A stretch of DNA of 64,000 bases from CAZECE01 sp964510525 (GTDB taxonomy: Bacteria > Pseudomonadota > Gammaproteobacteria > Pseudomonadales > JANQJO01). Of this stretch, positions 1 to 8,798 are shown piece by piece; position 1 is the first letter of the stretch, and every line of letters starts with the position of its first letter. The notes below the pieces were generated by a model. The model saw nothing but the letters and a program-made list of their open reading frames with translations. It did not search any database and was not told where the DNA came from. The stretch is taken from NCBI GenBank assembly GCA_964510525.1, contig CAZECE010000141.1, positions 1 to 64,000 of the forward strand. The letters run 5' to 3'. Position numbers and translations under genes: made by a program.

Positions 1-1
1 C

Positions 2-196
2 GGTGGAGCCGCCCCGATCATGCCTGTTTATCCAAAAATTAACGGTCAAAATAAAGAATATTTAATTGCAGCCCTTAAAGATTACCGTGATGGAAAAAGA
101 ATGGGTCCGTTGAGTGCTGTTATGAACAGTCAGGCTACGTCATTGACCGATGCTGAAATCGAAGAATTATCGGAATATTACGCAAATCAAAAATAA
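2..196 (+). CDS. Cytochrome c, C-terminal part (cut by window edge)
   Basis: An open frame enters from the left edge and gives 64 residues before a TAA stop. The segment has the look of the C-terminal half of a class I c-type cytochrome: a P-x-Y-P-x-I-x-G stretch with the usual axial-methionine context further on (M-G-P, V-M-N), then the closing helix L-T-D-A-E-I-E-E-L-S-E-Y-Y-A. The heme-binding CxxCH would lie upstream and is not in view, so the family call rests on the tail pattern alone. Such proteins are periplasmic electron carriers. The next gene starts 13 nt after the stop. Confidence 0.7.
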   Translation, partial: GGAAPIMPVYPKINGQNKEYLIAALKDYRDGKRMGPLSAVMNSQATSLTDAEIEELSEYYANQK

Positions 197-209
197 GGGG
201 AGTGACGAG

Positions 210-383
210 ATGTTTGGTTTTTTAAAAAAAGATCCTGTTAAGCAGCTCGAAGAGCGCCACTTGAAAAAGCTGGAAGAGGCAATGTTAGCTCAACGTAATG
301 GTGATATCAGAGGCTTTGCGATGTTAAGCGAAGAAGCTGAAGGCATGAAAAAAGAGCTTGAGGCGCTGAAAGCACAGGCGTAA
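210..383 (+). CDS. Small DUF6435-like protein
   Basis: A 57-residue protein starting M-F-G-F-L-K-K-D-P and continuing as a charged, probably all-helical chain with a Q-R-N-G-D-I core. I recall this pattern from the DUF6435 family of short cytoplasmic gammaproteobacterial proteins of unknown function. The ATG at 210 is chosen over an in-frame one at 150 because a GGGGAG ribosome site stands just before it and the longer form would overlap the cytochrome gene. It lies between the cytochrome and a DCC-family protein and may share their transcript. No function is proposed. Confidence 0.7.
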   Translation: MFGFLKKDPVKQLEERHLKKLEEAMLAQRNGDIRGFAMLSEEAEGMKKELEALKAQA

Positions 384-405
384 TTGTGTTTTTTTAGGGA
401 ATTTT

Positions 406-774
406 ATGGCAGTCACGGTTTTTTACGATGGTAAATGCGGGTTGTGCTCTAAAGAAATCCGGCATTACAAGAAGCTCGATACCAGAAGAAACATCAATTG
501 GTTAGATGCAAATCAGCATACTGAAACGCTCAACAGCAAAGGCATCTCTCTGGCGGATGCTTTGATGTACTTGCATGTTCTCGATGCGCAAGGAAATTGG
601 TGTATTGGTGTAGATGGCTTTATCGTTATTTGGAAAAACTTGCCGCAATATCGTTGGTTGGCTGGGTTTGTCCGCTTGCCAATAATTCGTGGATTAAGCG
701 GATTTATGTATAAGAAATTTGCTAAATGGCGATTTCGTCGCCTTACGCACTGTCAGTTATCCGTATCTCGTTAA
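406..774 (+). CDS. DCC family thiol-disulfide oxidoreductase-like protein (DUF393)
   Basis: A 122-residue protein opening with V-F-Y-D-G-K-C-G-L-C, the D-G-x-C-x-x-C signature of the DCC/DUF393 family. These proteins have a thioredoxin-like start and are assumed to act on thiols, though few have been tested. The family pattern continues with the W-L-D-A-N segment near residue 36 and a hydrophobic middle that may touch the membrane. The start has an AGGGA ribosome site nearby. In many gammaproteobacteria DUF393 genes lie near photolyase genes, which fits the neighbour 66 nt downstream, but a shared role is only an inference. Confidence 0.85.
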   Translation: MAVTVFYDGKCGLCSKEIRHYKKLDTRRNINWLDANQHTETLNSKGISLADALMYLHVLDAQGNWCIGVDGFIVIWKNLPQYRWLAGFVRLPIIRGLSGFMYKKFAKWRFRRLTHCQLSVSR

Positions 775-840
775 ACCCATTTTGGTAGAACGCATGCCAG
801 TTACAACACGGATGTTAGTACCTAATGATGATAGAACTTA

Positions 841-2379
841 ATGATAAATGTATTGTGGTTTAAGCGGGATCTGCGTCTGACAGATCACGATCCCTTGGCT
901 TGGTTGTGTCAGCAAGATGTGCCGGTTCGGTTGATCTACATTTTCGAACCGAGTTTGATCGCTGATCAACATTATTCGTTACGTCATTGGCGTTTTGTAT
1001 ATCAATCCTTACAAGATATGCAGTGCCAATTGGCAGAAAAAATGGCTGAATTTTCAGTTGATAGATTGAGTAAAAAATCACTGCGAATTGAGGTGTTTCA
1101 TGCGGAAGCCATTGAGGTTTTCAACCACATCGCGCGCCAAGGCCGTATTCAAACATTAGTGAGTTATGAAGAAACCGGTTTGTCGATCACATTTGAGCGT
1201 GATCGCCAAGTTAGTGCTTGGTGTCAAGCGCATGGCGTGGTGTGGAAAGAGTTTCAGCGCGACGCGGTTATCCGAGGCTTGCCTAACCGGCACCATTGGG
1301 ATCAAGCTTGGAAAAAGGTGATGAAAGCGCCGATAGTGACGCCTGAATGGGAACGGTTAACGGTTCCGCCTGCTTTGGAAACTTCAAATGAAATTTTGCC
1401 TAAAGAACTGTCAGGGTTTAACGGGCTGTCAGGATTTAAAGAACTGCCAAATGAGTGGCGTGAAACGGAGCCGGCTTTTCAAACGGGCGGCAGCACGCAC
1501 GCTCACCGTGTATTGACGGATTTTTTTGCAGGCCGTGGCCGAGCGTATCACTACCAATTATCAAAACCTGAATTGAGTCGCGTCTCCTGTTCTCGCCTTT
1601 CGCCCTACTTAGCCTGGGGCAATATCAGCTTGAGAGAACTGTATCAACACGTTTTGCAGTATTGGCAACAACCCGGTTGGCGAAAACCTCTGAGGGCTTT
1701 GGTTTCAAGATTGCATTGGCACTGTCATTTTATTCAAAAGTTTGAAAGTGAATGCGATATGGAGCACCGTCCTATTAATCGTGGTTATCAGCAGTTTCCT
1801 TACCGAAAAGACTCGTGTGTTGAGGCGCACCTGTTGGCATGGGAAACCGGCCAAACGGGTTATCCTATGATTGATGCCGCCATGCGCTGCGTAAATGCAA
1901 CGGGTTATTTAAATTTTAGAATGCGAGCCATGCTGGTGAGTTTTTTGTGTCATCATTTGTTGATTGATTGGCGTTTGGGGATTAAACATTTAGCGCGGGC
2001 GTTTTTGGATTTTGAACCGGGCATTCACTACACCCAATTTCAAATGCAAGCCAGTGTGACGGGCATTAATACCATTCGAATGTACAATCCTGTGAAACAA
2101 GGTTTGGATAACGATCCTAATGCGACCTTTATCGCGCAGTGGTGTCCAGAGTTAGCCACGTTGCCGGTTGAATTACGTCATCAGCCATGGCAGGCGAAGC
2201 CAATGGATGCCATGTTTTTGGGGTTTGAGGTGGGTCGAGACTATCCCAAACCCATTGTTGATTTGGAAGAGGCCGGGAAGTGGGCACGGGATATTTTGTG
2301 GTCTTGGCGTAAAAGGCCGTCTGTGCAGAAAGAAGCAGAGCGCATATTGATGCGCCATGTTAGACAAGAAACAGCCTAA
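841..2379 (+). CDS. Cryptochrome/photolyase family protein, class I-like
   Basis: A 512-residue flavoprotein of the photolyase/cryptochrome superfamily. The N-terminus (V-L-W-F-K-R-D-L-R-L-T-D-H) begins the Rossmann-type antenna domain. The C-terminal FAD domain is marked by S-P-Y-L-A-W-G, then G-Y-P-M-I-D-A-A-M-R and I-R-M-Y-N-P-V-K-Q. Photolyases use blue light to split UV-made pyrimidine dimers; some relatives only signal. The usual Q-Y-F-R-I-F-N-P stretch is altered here, so CPD photolyase cannot be assigned with certainty. Residues near 190-200 contain an 18-bp in-frame DNA duplication (1408-1443). It is first of three photolyase-type genes in a row, all on the plus strand with short gaps, probably one operon. 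Confidence 0.9.
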   Translation: MINVLWFKRDLRLTDHDPLAWLCQQDVPVRLIYIFEPSLIADQHYSLRHWRFVYQSLQDMQCQLAEKMAEFSVDRLSKKSLRIEVFHAEAIEVFNHIARQGRIQTLVSYEETGLSITFERDRQVSAWCQAHGVVWKEFQRDAVIRGLPNRHHWDQAWKKVMKAPIVTPEWERLTVPPALETSNEILPKELSGFNGLSGFKELPNEWRETEPAFQTGGSTHAHRVLTDFFAGRGRAYHYQLSKPELSRVSCSRLSPYLAWGNISLRELYQHVLQYWQQPGWRKPLRALVSRLHWHCHFIQKFESECDMEHRPINRGYQQFPYRKDSCVEAHLLAWETGQTGYPMIDAAMRCVNATGYLNFRMRAMLVSFLCHHLLIDWRLGIKHLARAFLDFEPGIHYTQFQMQASVTGINTIRMYNPVKQGLDNDPNATFIAQWCPELATLPVELRHQPWQAKPMDAMFLGFEVGRDYPKPIVDLEEAGKWARDILWSWRKRPSVQKEAERILMRHVRQETA

Positions 2380-2426
2380 TTTAATGTTAAGCGATTCGCC
2401 ATAGTCGCTATAAGAGACAGTCACAT

Positions 2427-3986
2427 ATGAGATTATCCAAACAATATCAAACATTGCGCTTAATTTTAGGGGATCAATTAAATAGCAATCATTCTTGGTT
2501 TAAACAACAAGACGCTCGAATTTTGTATGTATTGGCTGAAATGCCCTCAGAAGTTGGTTATACCAAACACCATGTGCAAAAGGTGTGTGCATTTTTTTTA
2601 GCAATGCAGGCGTTTGCTGAGCACTTAGAGCAGTCAGGGCACCATGTAGTATGGTTAACCTTAGATGAAACGCATTTGCACGCCACAATAGAGGATTGCC
2701 TGGCCGCTTTGATCAAGCGTTTTAAGCCCAGCGCCTTGGAATACCAACAGCCGGATGAGTATCGTCTGTCAGCGGCGTTGTCTTCATTGGATGTGGGTGT
2801 GAGCGTAACGCGCTGTGAGTCTGAGCATTTCATATTGCCGTTTTCTGAGTTAACAACGTATTTTTCCCCGAAAAAATCGCATTTAATGGAAAGTTTTTAT
2901 CGGAAGATGCGCCAGAAAACCCAATACTTAATGGAAAACCAAAAGCCCATTGGCGGTAAATGGAATTTTGATGCGCAAAACCGTCAGAAAATCACTGTTA
3001 AAGATCTACCCGGCATTCCAAAGCCGCTGTGTTTTGAAAATGATGCTACCGAGGTTCTTAAGCGTTTAAAAAGACACAACGTTGAAACCTTTGGGCAGGC
3101 CGATGAATACTTGCGCTGGCCGGTAACAAGCCAACAAGCTATTGAGTTGCTCGATTATTTTTGTGAGCAGGGGTTGCCTCGGTTTGGTCAGTTTCAAGAT
3201 GCGATGACAAACCAAAGCGAATATGCCTGGAGTCTGTATCATTCTCGGGTATCCTTCGCGTTGAATGCGAAGCTACTCAGTCCAAAAGAAGTGATTGAAA
3301 CCGCTCTACAAGCCTACGAGCAATCCTCTGGCATGATATCAATTGCTCAAATAGAAGGATTTGTTCGGCAAATTTTGGGGTGGCGAGAGTACATACGTGG
3401 CATGTATTGGGTGAATATGCCTGAGTATCAATCGTTGAATTTTTTCAACGCACAACGTGCGCTGCCTGAGTATTTTTGGACAGGGCAAACTAAAATGGCT
3501 TGTATGAATGCCTGCTTGGGCCAGTCGCTGGAAACGAGCTACGCGCATCACATACAGCGTTTGATGGTAATCGGGAATTTTTGTCTGTTAGCTGGAATTG
3601 ACCCTGATCAAGTCGATGCCTGGTATTTGGGGGTTTACATCGATGCCATTGAATGGGTAGAGATGCCCAACACACGAGGCATGAGCCAGTTTTCAGACGG
3701 TGGATTGATCGCCACCAAACCCTATTGTGCCAGTGGTAGTTACATCAACAAAATGAGTGATTACTGTAAGGGGTGTGCCTATAACGTTAAAGAAAAAACG
3801 TCTGACGATGCCTGCCCATTTAATGCGCTGTATTGGCATTTTATTGATCGTAATAGCGAGCAACTCAGCAAAAATCCACGCATGGGTATGTCTTATAGAA
3901 CCTGGAATCACCGTTTTGATCAACAGCAACGGGCGGCTATTTTGAAAAAAGCACAGATACACTTGGTTCAGTTGGAAAATCTATGA
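2427..3986 (+). CDS. Iron-sulfur bacterial photolyase (FeS-BCP / PhrB-like)
   Basis: A 519-residue protein of the prokaryotic FeS-BCP class, known from Agrobacterium PhrB as (6-4) photolyases that carry a 4Fe-4S cluster. Cysteines at 359, 447, 450 and 463 reproduce the spacing of the four PhrB cluster ligands, and the H-H-I-Q-R-L-M stretch at 374-380 places a histidine where PhrB has its conserved active-site histidine. The N-terminal R-L-I-L-G-D-Q-L-N motif is typical of the class. Expected role: light-driven repair of (6-4) photoproducts in DNA. The gene follows the first photolyase by 47 nt and its stop overlaps the next start by 4 nt. A decayed piece of its 3' end lies at 10127-10212. Confidence 0.93.
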   Translation: MRLSKQYQTLRLILGDQLNSNHSWFKQQDARILYVLAEMPSEVGYTKHHVQKVCAFFLAMQAFAEHLEQSGHHVVWLTLDETHLHATIEDCLAALIKRFKPSALEYQQPDEYRLSAALSSLDVGVSVTRCESEHFILPFSELTTYFSPKKSHLMESFYRKMRQKTQYLMENQKPIGGKWNFDAQNRQKITVKDLPGIPKPLCFENDATEVLKRLKRHNVETFGQADEYLRWPVTSQQAIELLDYFCEQGLPRFGQFQDAMTNQSEYAWSLYHSRVSFALNAKLLSPKEVIETALQAYEQSSGMISIAQIEGFVRQILGWREYIRGMYWVNMPEYQSLNFFNAQRALPEYFWTGQTKMACMNACLGQSLETSYAHHIQRLMVIGNFCLLAGIDPDQVDAWYLGVYIDAIEWVEMPNTRGMSQFSDGGLIATKPYCASGSYINKMSDYCKGCAYNVKEKTSDDACPFNALYWHFIDRNSEQLSKNPRMGMSYRTWNHRFDQQQRAAILKKAQIHLVQLENL

Positions 3987-5281
3987 TGAACCGTGGTTTG
4001 TACTGGTTTCGATATGATTTGCGTTTGGACGATAACCCTTCCTTACAGGCATTGTCTCAATCTGTTTCACAACTGCTATGCGTATACATCTTTGATCGGA
4101 GAGACGTTCAGCCCACTCGATTTCAAACTCAGCGGCTGGGTGAACACCGACATCAATTCATCATGGAAGCCTTGATGGACCTGAATACCAGTTTGCAGCG
4201 TCACGGCAATGTTCTCCTCGTTTTATCAGGTGATCCATCCACAATCATTGATCAGTTAATTACAGAGAATAAAATTGACGTCGTAGGTGTTGGTCAGCAC
4301 CCTGGTTTTAATGAGCAACGGTTATTGTCTTCTTTGATCAATACTCGCAGTAATCTGAGTTGGATCACAAAAACAGGGCACGCCCTTTGGGCACCAGAAA
4401 CGGTTCAAATCAGGGTTAAACAGAGCGCAAAGCAAAGTGATGATACGAAGACACCGATAGTATCTTTTTCAAAATTTCGAAAATACCAAGAAAAAGTCGC
4501 TGTCACTGCACCTATTGATAAACCAAATCGATTACCGCCTCCCATAAGTGGCCTGGTTTTGCCCAAAGAACCCGAATCATTGCCCAATACAGTTTCCAAA
4601 ACAAAATGTTTTTATGGCGGAGAGCAAGCGGGTTTGGATCAGCTTCAATATTATTTATTTCAATCCCGCAAGGTTTTAACGTACAAAAAAACACGCAACC
4701 AATTGGATGGTTGGGATTTTTCATCCAAGTTATCACCATGGCTGGCACATGGGTGTGTCTCGCCTCGGCGTGTGGTGTTTGAGTTGCGCTTGTTTGAGCG
4801 AGAAATTGAGAGTAATGAATCAACGTATTGGTTGTTTTTCGAAATGCTTTGGCGAGATTATTTCCAATGGTTGGCGTACAACGTTGGAAAAAAACTCTTT
4901 GCTTTTCGTGGGATTCGAGACATTAACCCGTTGCAGACCTATTACGCGGAGTATTATCAGCAATGGATTAATGGCACGACGCCGAACGAATGGGTTAATG
5001 CATTCATGAAGCAATTAAAAGCCACGGGTTGGATGTCTAATCGGGGGCGACAAATTGTAGCGAGTTATTTTGTGAATGAATTAGGATTAGATTGGCGTTA
5101 CGGCGCCGCTTATTTTGAACAACAGTTGATAGACTATGATGTGGCAAGCAATTGGGGCAATTGGCAATACCTAGCAGGTGTCGGCACAGATCCTAGAGGC
5201 AAGCGACGATTTAATCTGGAAAAACAAGCCAAAGAGTATGATCCAACAGGATCGTTTAGAGCACAGTGGGCAAACGGGTAA
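3983..5281 (+). CDS. DASH-type cryptochrome
   Basis: A 432-residue cry-DASH protein. Marks of the class are G-L-Y-W-F-R-Y-D-L-R at the start, a W-R-D-Y-F-Q-W segment, and the FAD-site run S-N-R-G-R-Q-I-V-A-S-Y followed by D-Y-D-V-A-S-N-W-G-N-W-Q-Y. It closes with the family tail E-Y-D-P-x-G-x-F-R-A-Q-W. Cry-DASH proteins bind FAD and usually a folate antenna and repair CPD lesions mainly in single-stranded DNA; some also signal. The start codon overlaps the stop of the FeS-BCP gene (ATGATGA), which implies translational coupling. The last 65 nt plus 11 nt of flank are duplicated at 9969-10044. Confidence 0.93.
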   Translation: MMNRGLYWFRYDLRLDDNPSLQALSQSVSQLLCVYIFDRRDVQPTRFQTQRLGEHRHQFIMEALMDLNTSLQRHGNVLLVLSGDPSTIIDQLITENKIDVVGVGQHPGFNEQRLLSSLINTRSNLSWITKTGHALWAPETVQIRVKQSAKQSDDTKTPIVSFSKFRKYQEKVAVTAPIDKPNRLPPPISGLVLPKEPESLPNTVSKTKCFYGGEQAGLDQLQYYLFQSRKVLTYKKTRNQLDGWDFSSKLSPWLAHGCVSPRRVVFELRLFEREIESNESTYWLFFEMLWRDYFQWLAYNVGKKLFAFRGIRDINPLQTYYAEYYQQWINGTTPNEWVNAFMKQLKATGWMSNRGRQIVASYFVNELGLDWRYGAAYFEQQLIDYDVASNWGNWQYLAGVGTDPRGKRRFNLEKQAKEYDPTGSFRAQWANG

Positions 5282-5292
5282 CCATTGAAAAT
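5217..5292 (+). repeat. 76-bp direct repeat, copy A (end of cry-DASH)
   Basis: The last 65 nt of the cry-DASH gene and 11 nt past it match 9969-10044 at 73 of 76 positions (differences at 5236, 5252 and 5263). The copies are 4752 bp apart in the same orientation and flank the CAP, LysR, oxygenase and enolase-superfamily genes. The repeat ends exactly where the stop codon of the CAP gene begins. Confidence 0.95.
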
Positions 5293-6558
5293 TTACGTTG
5301 ATTCATATTTCTTCTCCGCACCAAACTGGATGACGACATAAAGGTTCTCCCCTTTTTGGGCCACGCCAATACCTAAATACTCAGATTCAGACAGAAAGTT
5401 TCTTTGATGCCCACGATCTTCAACATTTGCATCCACAAAGTTAATGCGCAGCGCATCCAGTACAGCGTCGTTGACTTCTTGTGTTGTCGCTTTCGGATTT
5501 ATCTTAATGACTTGAATATTTTCTGCTGCAGAGCGTTTTTTATGTTTAGTACTAGTAGAATTAAAACCTACTGCATTAGCCCGATCCGCCGGTTTACTGT
5601 AGATGCCTTTTGGTTGCTTGTTTTTATCATCCATAATCGAGCTGCTGCTAATGTCCTTACGAATATCAACAAAATGACTGATCTTAGGACCGCTTTTGCT
5701 TTCTTTAGAAGCCAGGAAGTTGGCGTACGATTGCGCCGCAAACTCAAGTTCTTTGCTGTATTCTACCTTATTGGTCGATGCCTTTGATTTAAGATCTATT
5801 GCTTCATCTAGTGCTTGTTTCAGTGTCTCTTTTTTTCCCTTTTTATTGTAATCTGAGATTAGGTTCTTTTGATGACGTGTTTCATTTTGTTGATTGGTAT
5901 GAGAACCATTTTCAAGGTTATGTTTATGCGCCTGCTGTTCAGTTATGAGTTGACTATTAGCCTTCAACTTTTCATTGTTAGTATTTAACTTTAAATTGTT
6001 AGTTTTTAATTGATCTTTAAGGAATTTAATATCCTCAACCGTATTATTAGTTGCTTCAGGGTTTTGCTTTTGCTTTAAGAGAATTTGTTTGATTTGTTCG
6101 TTTTGTGTTGCTAATTCTTTGTTTTTTTTATTTATTTTTTTGCTTTTAACAGCGAGATTATTGATACTTTCTTCAAGTGACTTTATTTCATCGTTTGGGC
6201 TTTTAATTTTTTTTTCGATTTCATCTTTAAATACTTTCAAGTCATTTGATCTAATTTCAGGTTCGGCAGCTCGTAACACGTTTTGGATAAACTGCGCTCC
6301 CAGGCGAGGGGCATATTTAAGCTTATCGTCAGTTGTAGGCGTGCGTATGTCCGAACCGATATTTTCAATCATGGAAAAATGCTTGAGGAATTGGCTGGTT
6401 CGGTTATTTTGTATTAGGGCTTTGTCAACATTTATTCGCGATGGATAATTTTTTAGCGAATTTATCCTCTTAAGAAACTTGCCTACTACAAATTTATTCC
6501 CGGAATTGCTACTAATTTGATTCGGTTGAATGGCTAAGTTTCTATTAATTTTACTCAT
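5293..6558 (-). CDS. Coiled-coil protein with C-terminal CAP/SCP domain
   Basis: A 421-residue, Lys/Asn/Gln-rich protein. Residues about 105-245 are a long charged stretch expected to form coiled coil. Residues about 262-414 fit a CAP (SCP/PR-1) domain: S-H-F at 294-296, A-E-N-I at 345-348, D-R-G-H-Q-R-N at 381-387, and the closing I-G-V-A ... Y-V-V-I-Q-F-G strand. CAP domains are normally secreted, yet no signal peptide is visible at this N-terminus. The role is unknown; a substrate of a non-Sec exporter or a host/rival-directed protein is possible but only a guess. The gene is AT-rich compared with the photolyases and lies at the edge of the repeat-flanked segment. Confidence 0.75.
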   Translation of the reverse strand: MSKINRNLAIQPNQISSNSGNKFVVGKFLKRINSLKNYPSRINVDKALIQNNRTSQFLKHFSMIENIGSDIRTPTTDDKLKYAPRLGAQFIQNVLRAAEPEIRSNDLKVFKDEIEKKIKSPNDEIKSLEESINNLAVKSKKINKKNKELATQNEQIKQILLKQKQNPEATNNTVEDIKFLKDQLKTNNLKLNTNNEKLKANSQLITEQQAHKHNLENGSHTNQQNETRHQKNLISDYNKKGKKETLKQALDEAIDLKSKASTNKVEYSKELEFAAQSYANFLASKESKSGPKISHFVDIRKDISSSSIMDDKNKQPKGIYSKPADRANAVGFNSTSTKHKKRSAAENIQVIKINPKATTQEVNDAVLDALRINFVDANVEDRGHQRNFLSESEYLGIGVAQKGENLYVVIQFGAEKKYEST

Positions 6559-6676
6559 TTTAACTAACTCATATAAATCCGCTGAAGTAAATTGAGCATA
6601 AATTTAACCCAATTTGGACCTCATAGACAATGGCTTGTGTGTAACGGAGCAAGGGGTTGATAATTTTATTAAGAGC

Positions 6677-6695
6677 GGCCATTTTGCTAATGGCC
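6677..6695. other. Short perfect hairpin between CAP and LysR genes
   Basis: A 7-bp stem (GGCCATT / AATGGCC) with a 5-nt loop stands about 100 nt past the LysR stop. Neither strand shows a U-tract behind it, so it is a weak candidate terminator for the leftward LysR transcript. The rest of 6559-6791 holds nothing I recognise. Confidence 0.35.
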
Positions 6696-6791
6696 TGATC
6701 GCGGGCGATTTATTTGACAATCAATCGTGTGCGTTCACGCAGTTACTCCTACATCAGCTGTAAGTATTTGTATCAGGTAAACCATACTGGG

Positions 6792-7682
6792 TTAAATGAA
6801 ACAGCTTAGCTCCTCCCTCAGCCATTGTTTGAATTCTACTACTTTTCTTTCATCTTTTTTATGAGGTGGGCTAATCAGGTAATACCCAAAGTCACTGTTT
6901 AAAGTGATGTTCAGCGGGCTGACCAATGTACCTTTTTGTAGAAGGTCTTCACATAGAAAATTTGGTACCAGGGCGAGTCCAAAATGTTCCAGTGCGGCTT
7001 GTACAACCATGTAAAAATGTTCACAACTGAATCCACTGGTCAGAGTGGGTGCTTCCATTTTGTGCTCGTCAAAGAGCGTTTGCCAAATGTTTGGCCGATT
7101 TTTGAGGTTTAACAATTTATGCTGGTACAGATCCTCTAGGGTTTGAATAGGCTTGTTATTCAGTAGCGTCGGACTTGCTACCAACCGAAGTTTTTCTGCC
7201 AGTAATAATTCAGTATTGGCTTGATGTGTATGATTTGCTAAACAGCGTATGGCTAAGTCTGCGTTGTCTTTATTCCAGTCAATAGGGTGATCTGAAGAGT
7301 TCATGTCCATGCGAATGGATGGGTAACGCTGACGAAAGCTCTCGACCCGGGAGAAGAGCCAAAGAACACTAAGAGACGGCATGATATTGATGGTCAGGCG
7401 TTCTTTTTGTTGATCTTGGTAAAAGTGTGCCGAACCAGCTTCGATGATGTCGAGGGCCTGAATGACCGTACTTAAATAACTCTTCCCTTCTGGTGTGAGC
7501 GCTACTTTACCAGCCTGTCGCTCAAATAATCGAACCCTTAAATGTTCCTCTAACATTTTGATTTGCTTGCTTACGGCCCCCTGAGTGACGAATAACATTT
7601 TAGCGGCATCACTAAACGAGTTGGATCGGGCTGCAGCTTCGAAGACACGCAGAGCATTGAGAGGCGGAAGCTTTCGTTTCAT
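6792..7682 (-). CDS. LysR-family transcriptional regulator, GcvA-like
   Basis: A 296-residue LysR-type regulator. The N-terminal winged helix-turn-helix is clear: L-P-P-L-N-A-L-R-V-F-E-A-A-A-R, then F-V-T-Q-G-A-V-S-K-Q-I and the wing L-F-E-R. The opening matches the GcvA/AmpR-like branch. Residues from about 90 form the periplasmic-binding-protein-like effector domain. It is transcribed away from the oxygenase/enolase pair with a 145-bp shared promoter space, the classic LysR divergon, so it probably controls them in response to their substrate or product. The effector cannot be read from sequence. Confidence 0.93.
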   Translation of the reverse strand: MKRKLPPLNALRVFEAAARSNSFSDAAKMLFVTQGAVSKQIKMLEEHLRVRLFERQAGKVALTPEGKSYLSTVIQALDIIEAGSAHFYQDQQKERLTINIMPSLSVLWLFSRVESFRQRYPSIRMDMNSSDHPIDWNKDNADLAIRCLANHTHQANTELLLAEKLRLVASPTLLNNKPIQTLEDLYQHKLLNLKNRPNIWQTLFDEHKMEAPTLTSGFSCEHFYMVVQAALEHFGLALVPNFLCEDLLQKGTLVSPLNITLNSDFGYYLISPPHKKDERKVVEFKQWLREELSCFI

Positions 7683-7827
7683 AAACTGCCTTTTAGAGTA
7701 TGACTTTAACTCATACCAATAGAATTTTTATCGATTGTGGATGTTTTACTCATTTTTATAATGATGGCAATCGAGTTGCAGCGAACCAATCAGTAGCCAG
7801 CGAGCAGTAACCAGCGAGGAATCCATC
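7683..7827. promoter_or_regulatory. Divergent promoter space of the LysR divergon
   Basis: The 145 bp between the divergent starts must hold both promoters and the LysR operator. A 14-bp tandem duplication with one mismatch (7791-7804 and 7805-7818) lies directly before the oxygenase start, and its second copy supplies the GAGGA ribosome site. I could not single out a T-N11-A operator with confidence. Confidence 0.5.
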
Positions 7828-8784
7828 ATGAGCCGTGAACAGCATTTTATCTTATCTGATCCAGAGCGAAAGACATTTTTAGCTCTGATGGATGCTTTTG
7901 CTGATGCGGACTTTTATGGCAGTACCAATGCCGTTGCCAGAGACTTAAAACCTGCGATTGAGGAAATTTTACCAAAAGAGATTGTGAGCGCTGTTCAAGG
8001 GATGAAGCTTGGAACCGGGCCTGAGTTGATAGCGATCCAAAATTTACCCGTTGATGATATCTTGCCCTCTAATGAGTCATTAAAAGAGCGAGTGCAAGCG
8101 AAAACACGAATGAGTGAGTTGTGTTTGGTAGGAATCAATGCCTTGTTGGAGGGTAGTTTTCAGGAAGAAAAAAGCAGTCATCAACGCGGTTATATCCATC
8201 AAGTGACGCCGGTTAAAGATTTTGTAACAGAGGCTTCTGGGCGTGGTGGCGGTGCCATCCCCTTCCATGCGGAAAATATGTTTATTAAAGACTGCCCCAG
8301 TTGTTTGTCGTTATTTTGCTTACAGGGTGAGGCGGGAGTTGAAACGGAATATTTGTATGTCTCCGATATCCTTAAGCGCTTGAGCCATGAGGTGTTGGAA
8401 CAATTAAAACGTCCAGTTTACACCGTGACGTCGGGTGACGGTTTCGCGAGGAAAACCCTGAATAATACCCCTATCTTGGATGAGCTTGAAAATGGTTGGG
8501 TCGCTTGTCGGTTATATGAAGAAGATCGAATATTCTCCGAGGATCTCAAGGCACAGGAGGCCATCGCCGCTTTACATCAATCCATCATCGATGCTCGCGA
8601 TGCGGATCTGTGTTCGATTGAGTTACAGGCAGGCACCTTATTATTGTTGTCAAACGCAGTTAGGAAGCAACGTTATGGTGGATTGCTTCACGGTCGTCGT
8701 GGTGATATGTCAGTAAAGAATGTAGGGTTGAGACAAAACAATCGCTGGTTGCAAAGAGTCTGTATTCAATTATCGTATCAATAA
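7828..8784 (+). CDS. Fe(II)/2-oxoglutarate oxygenase, clavaminate synthase-like (TauD superfamily)
   Basis: A 318-residue protein with the facial triad of the clavaminate-synthase/asparagine-oxygenase group: H147-x-E149 in P-F-H-A-E-N and H288 in L-L-H-G-R. The 2-oxoglutarate arginine is probably R306 in the R-W-L-Q-R run near the C-terminus. Such enzymes hydroxylate or desaturate amino acids or related small molecules in the cytoplasm while turning 2-oxoglutarate into succinate and CO2. The substrate is unknown. The loop between H288 and R306 is about four residues longer than in the enzymes I recall. It is first in a two-gene unit with the enolase-superfamily gene 14 nt downstream. Confidence 0.82.
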   Translation: MSREQHFILSDPERKTFLALMDAFADADFYGSTNAVARDLKPAIEEILPKEIVSAVQGMKLGTGPELIAIQNLPVDDILPSNESLKERVQAKTRMSELCLVGINALLEGSFQEEKSSHQRGYIHQVTPVKDFVTEASGRGGGAIPFHAENMFIKDCPSCLSLFCLQGEAGVETEYLYVSDILKRLSHEVLEQLKRPVYTVTSGDGFARKTLNNTPILDELENGWVACRLYEEDRIFSEDLKAQEAIAALHQSIIDARDADLCSIELQAGTLLLLSNAVRKQRYGGLLHGRRGDMSVKNVGLRQNNRWLQRVCIQLSYQ

Positions 8785-8798
8785 ATTAAGGAATGACT

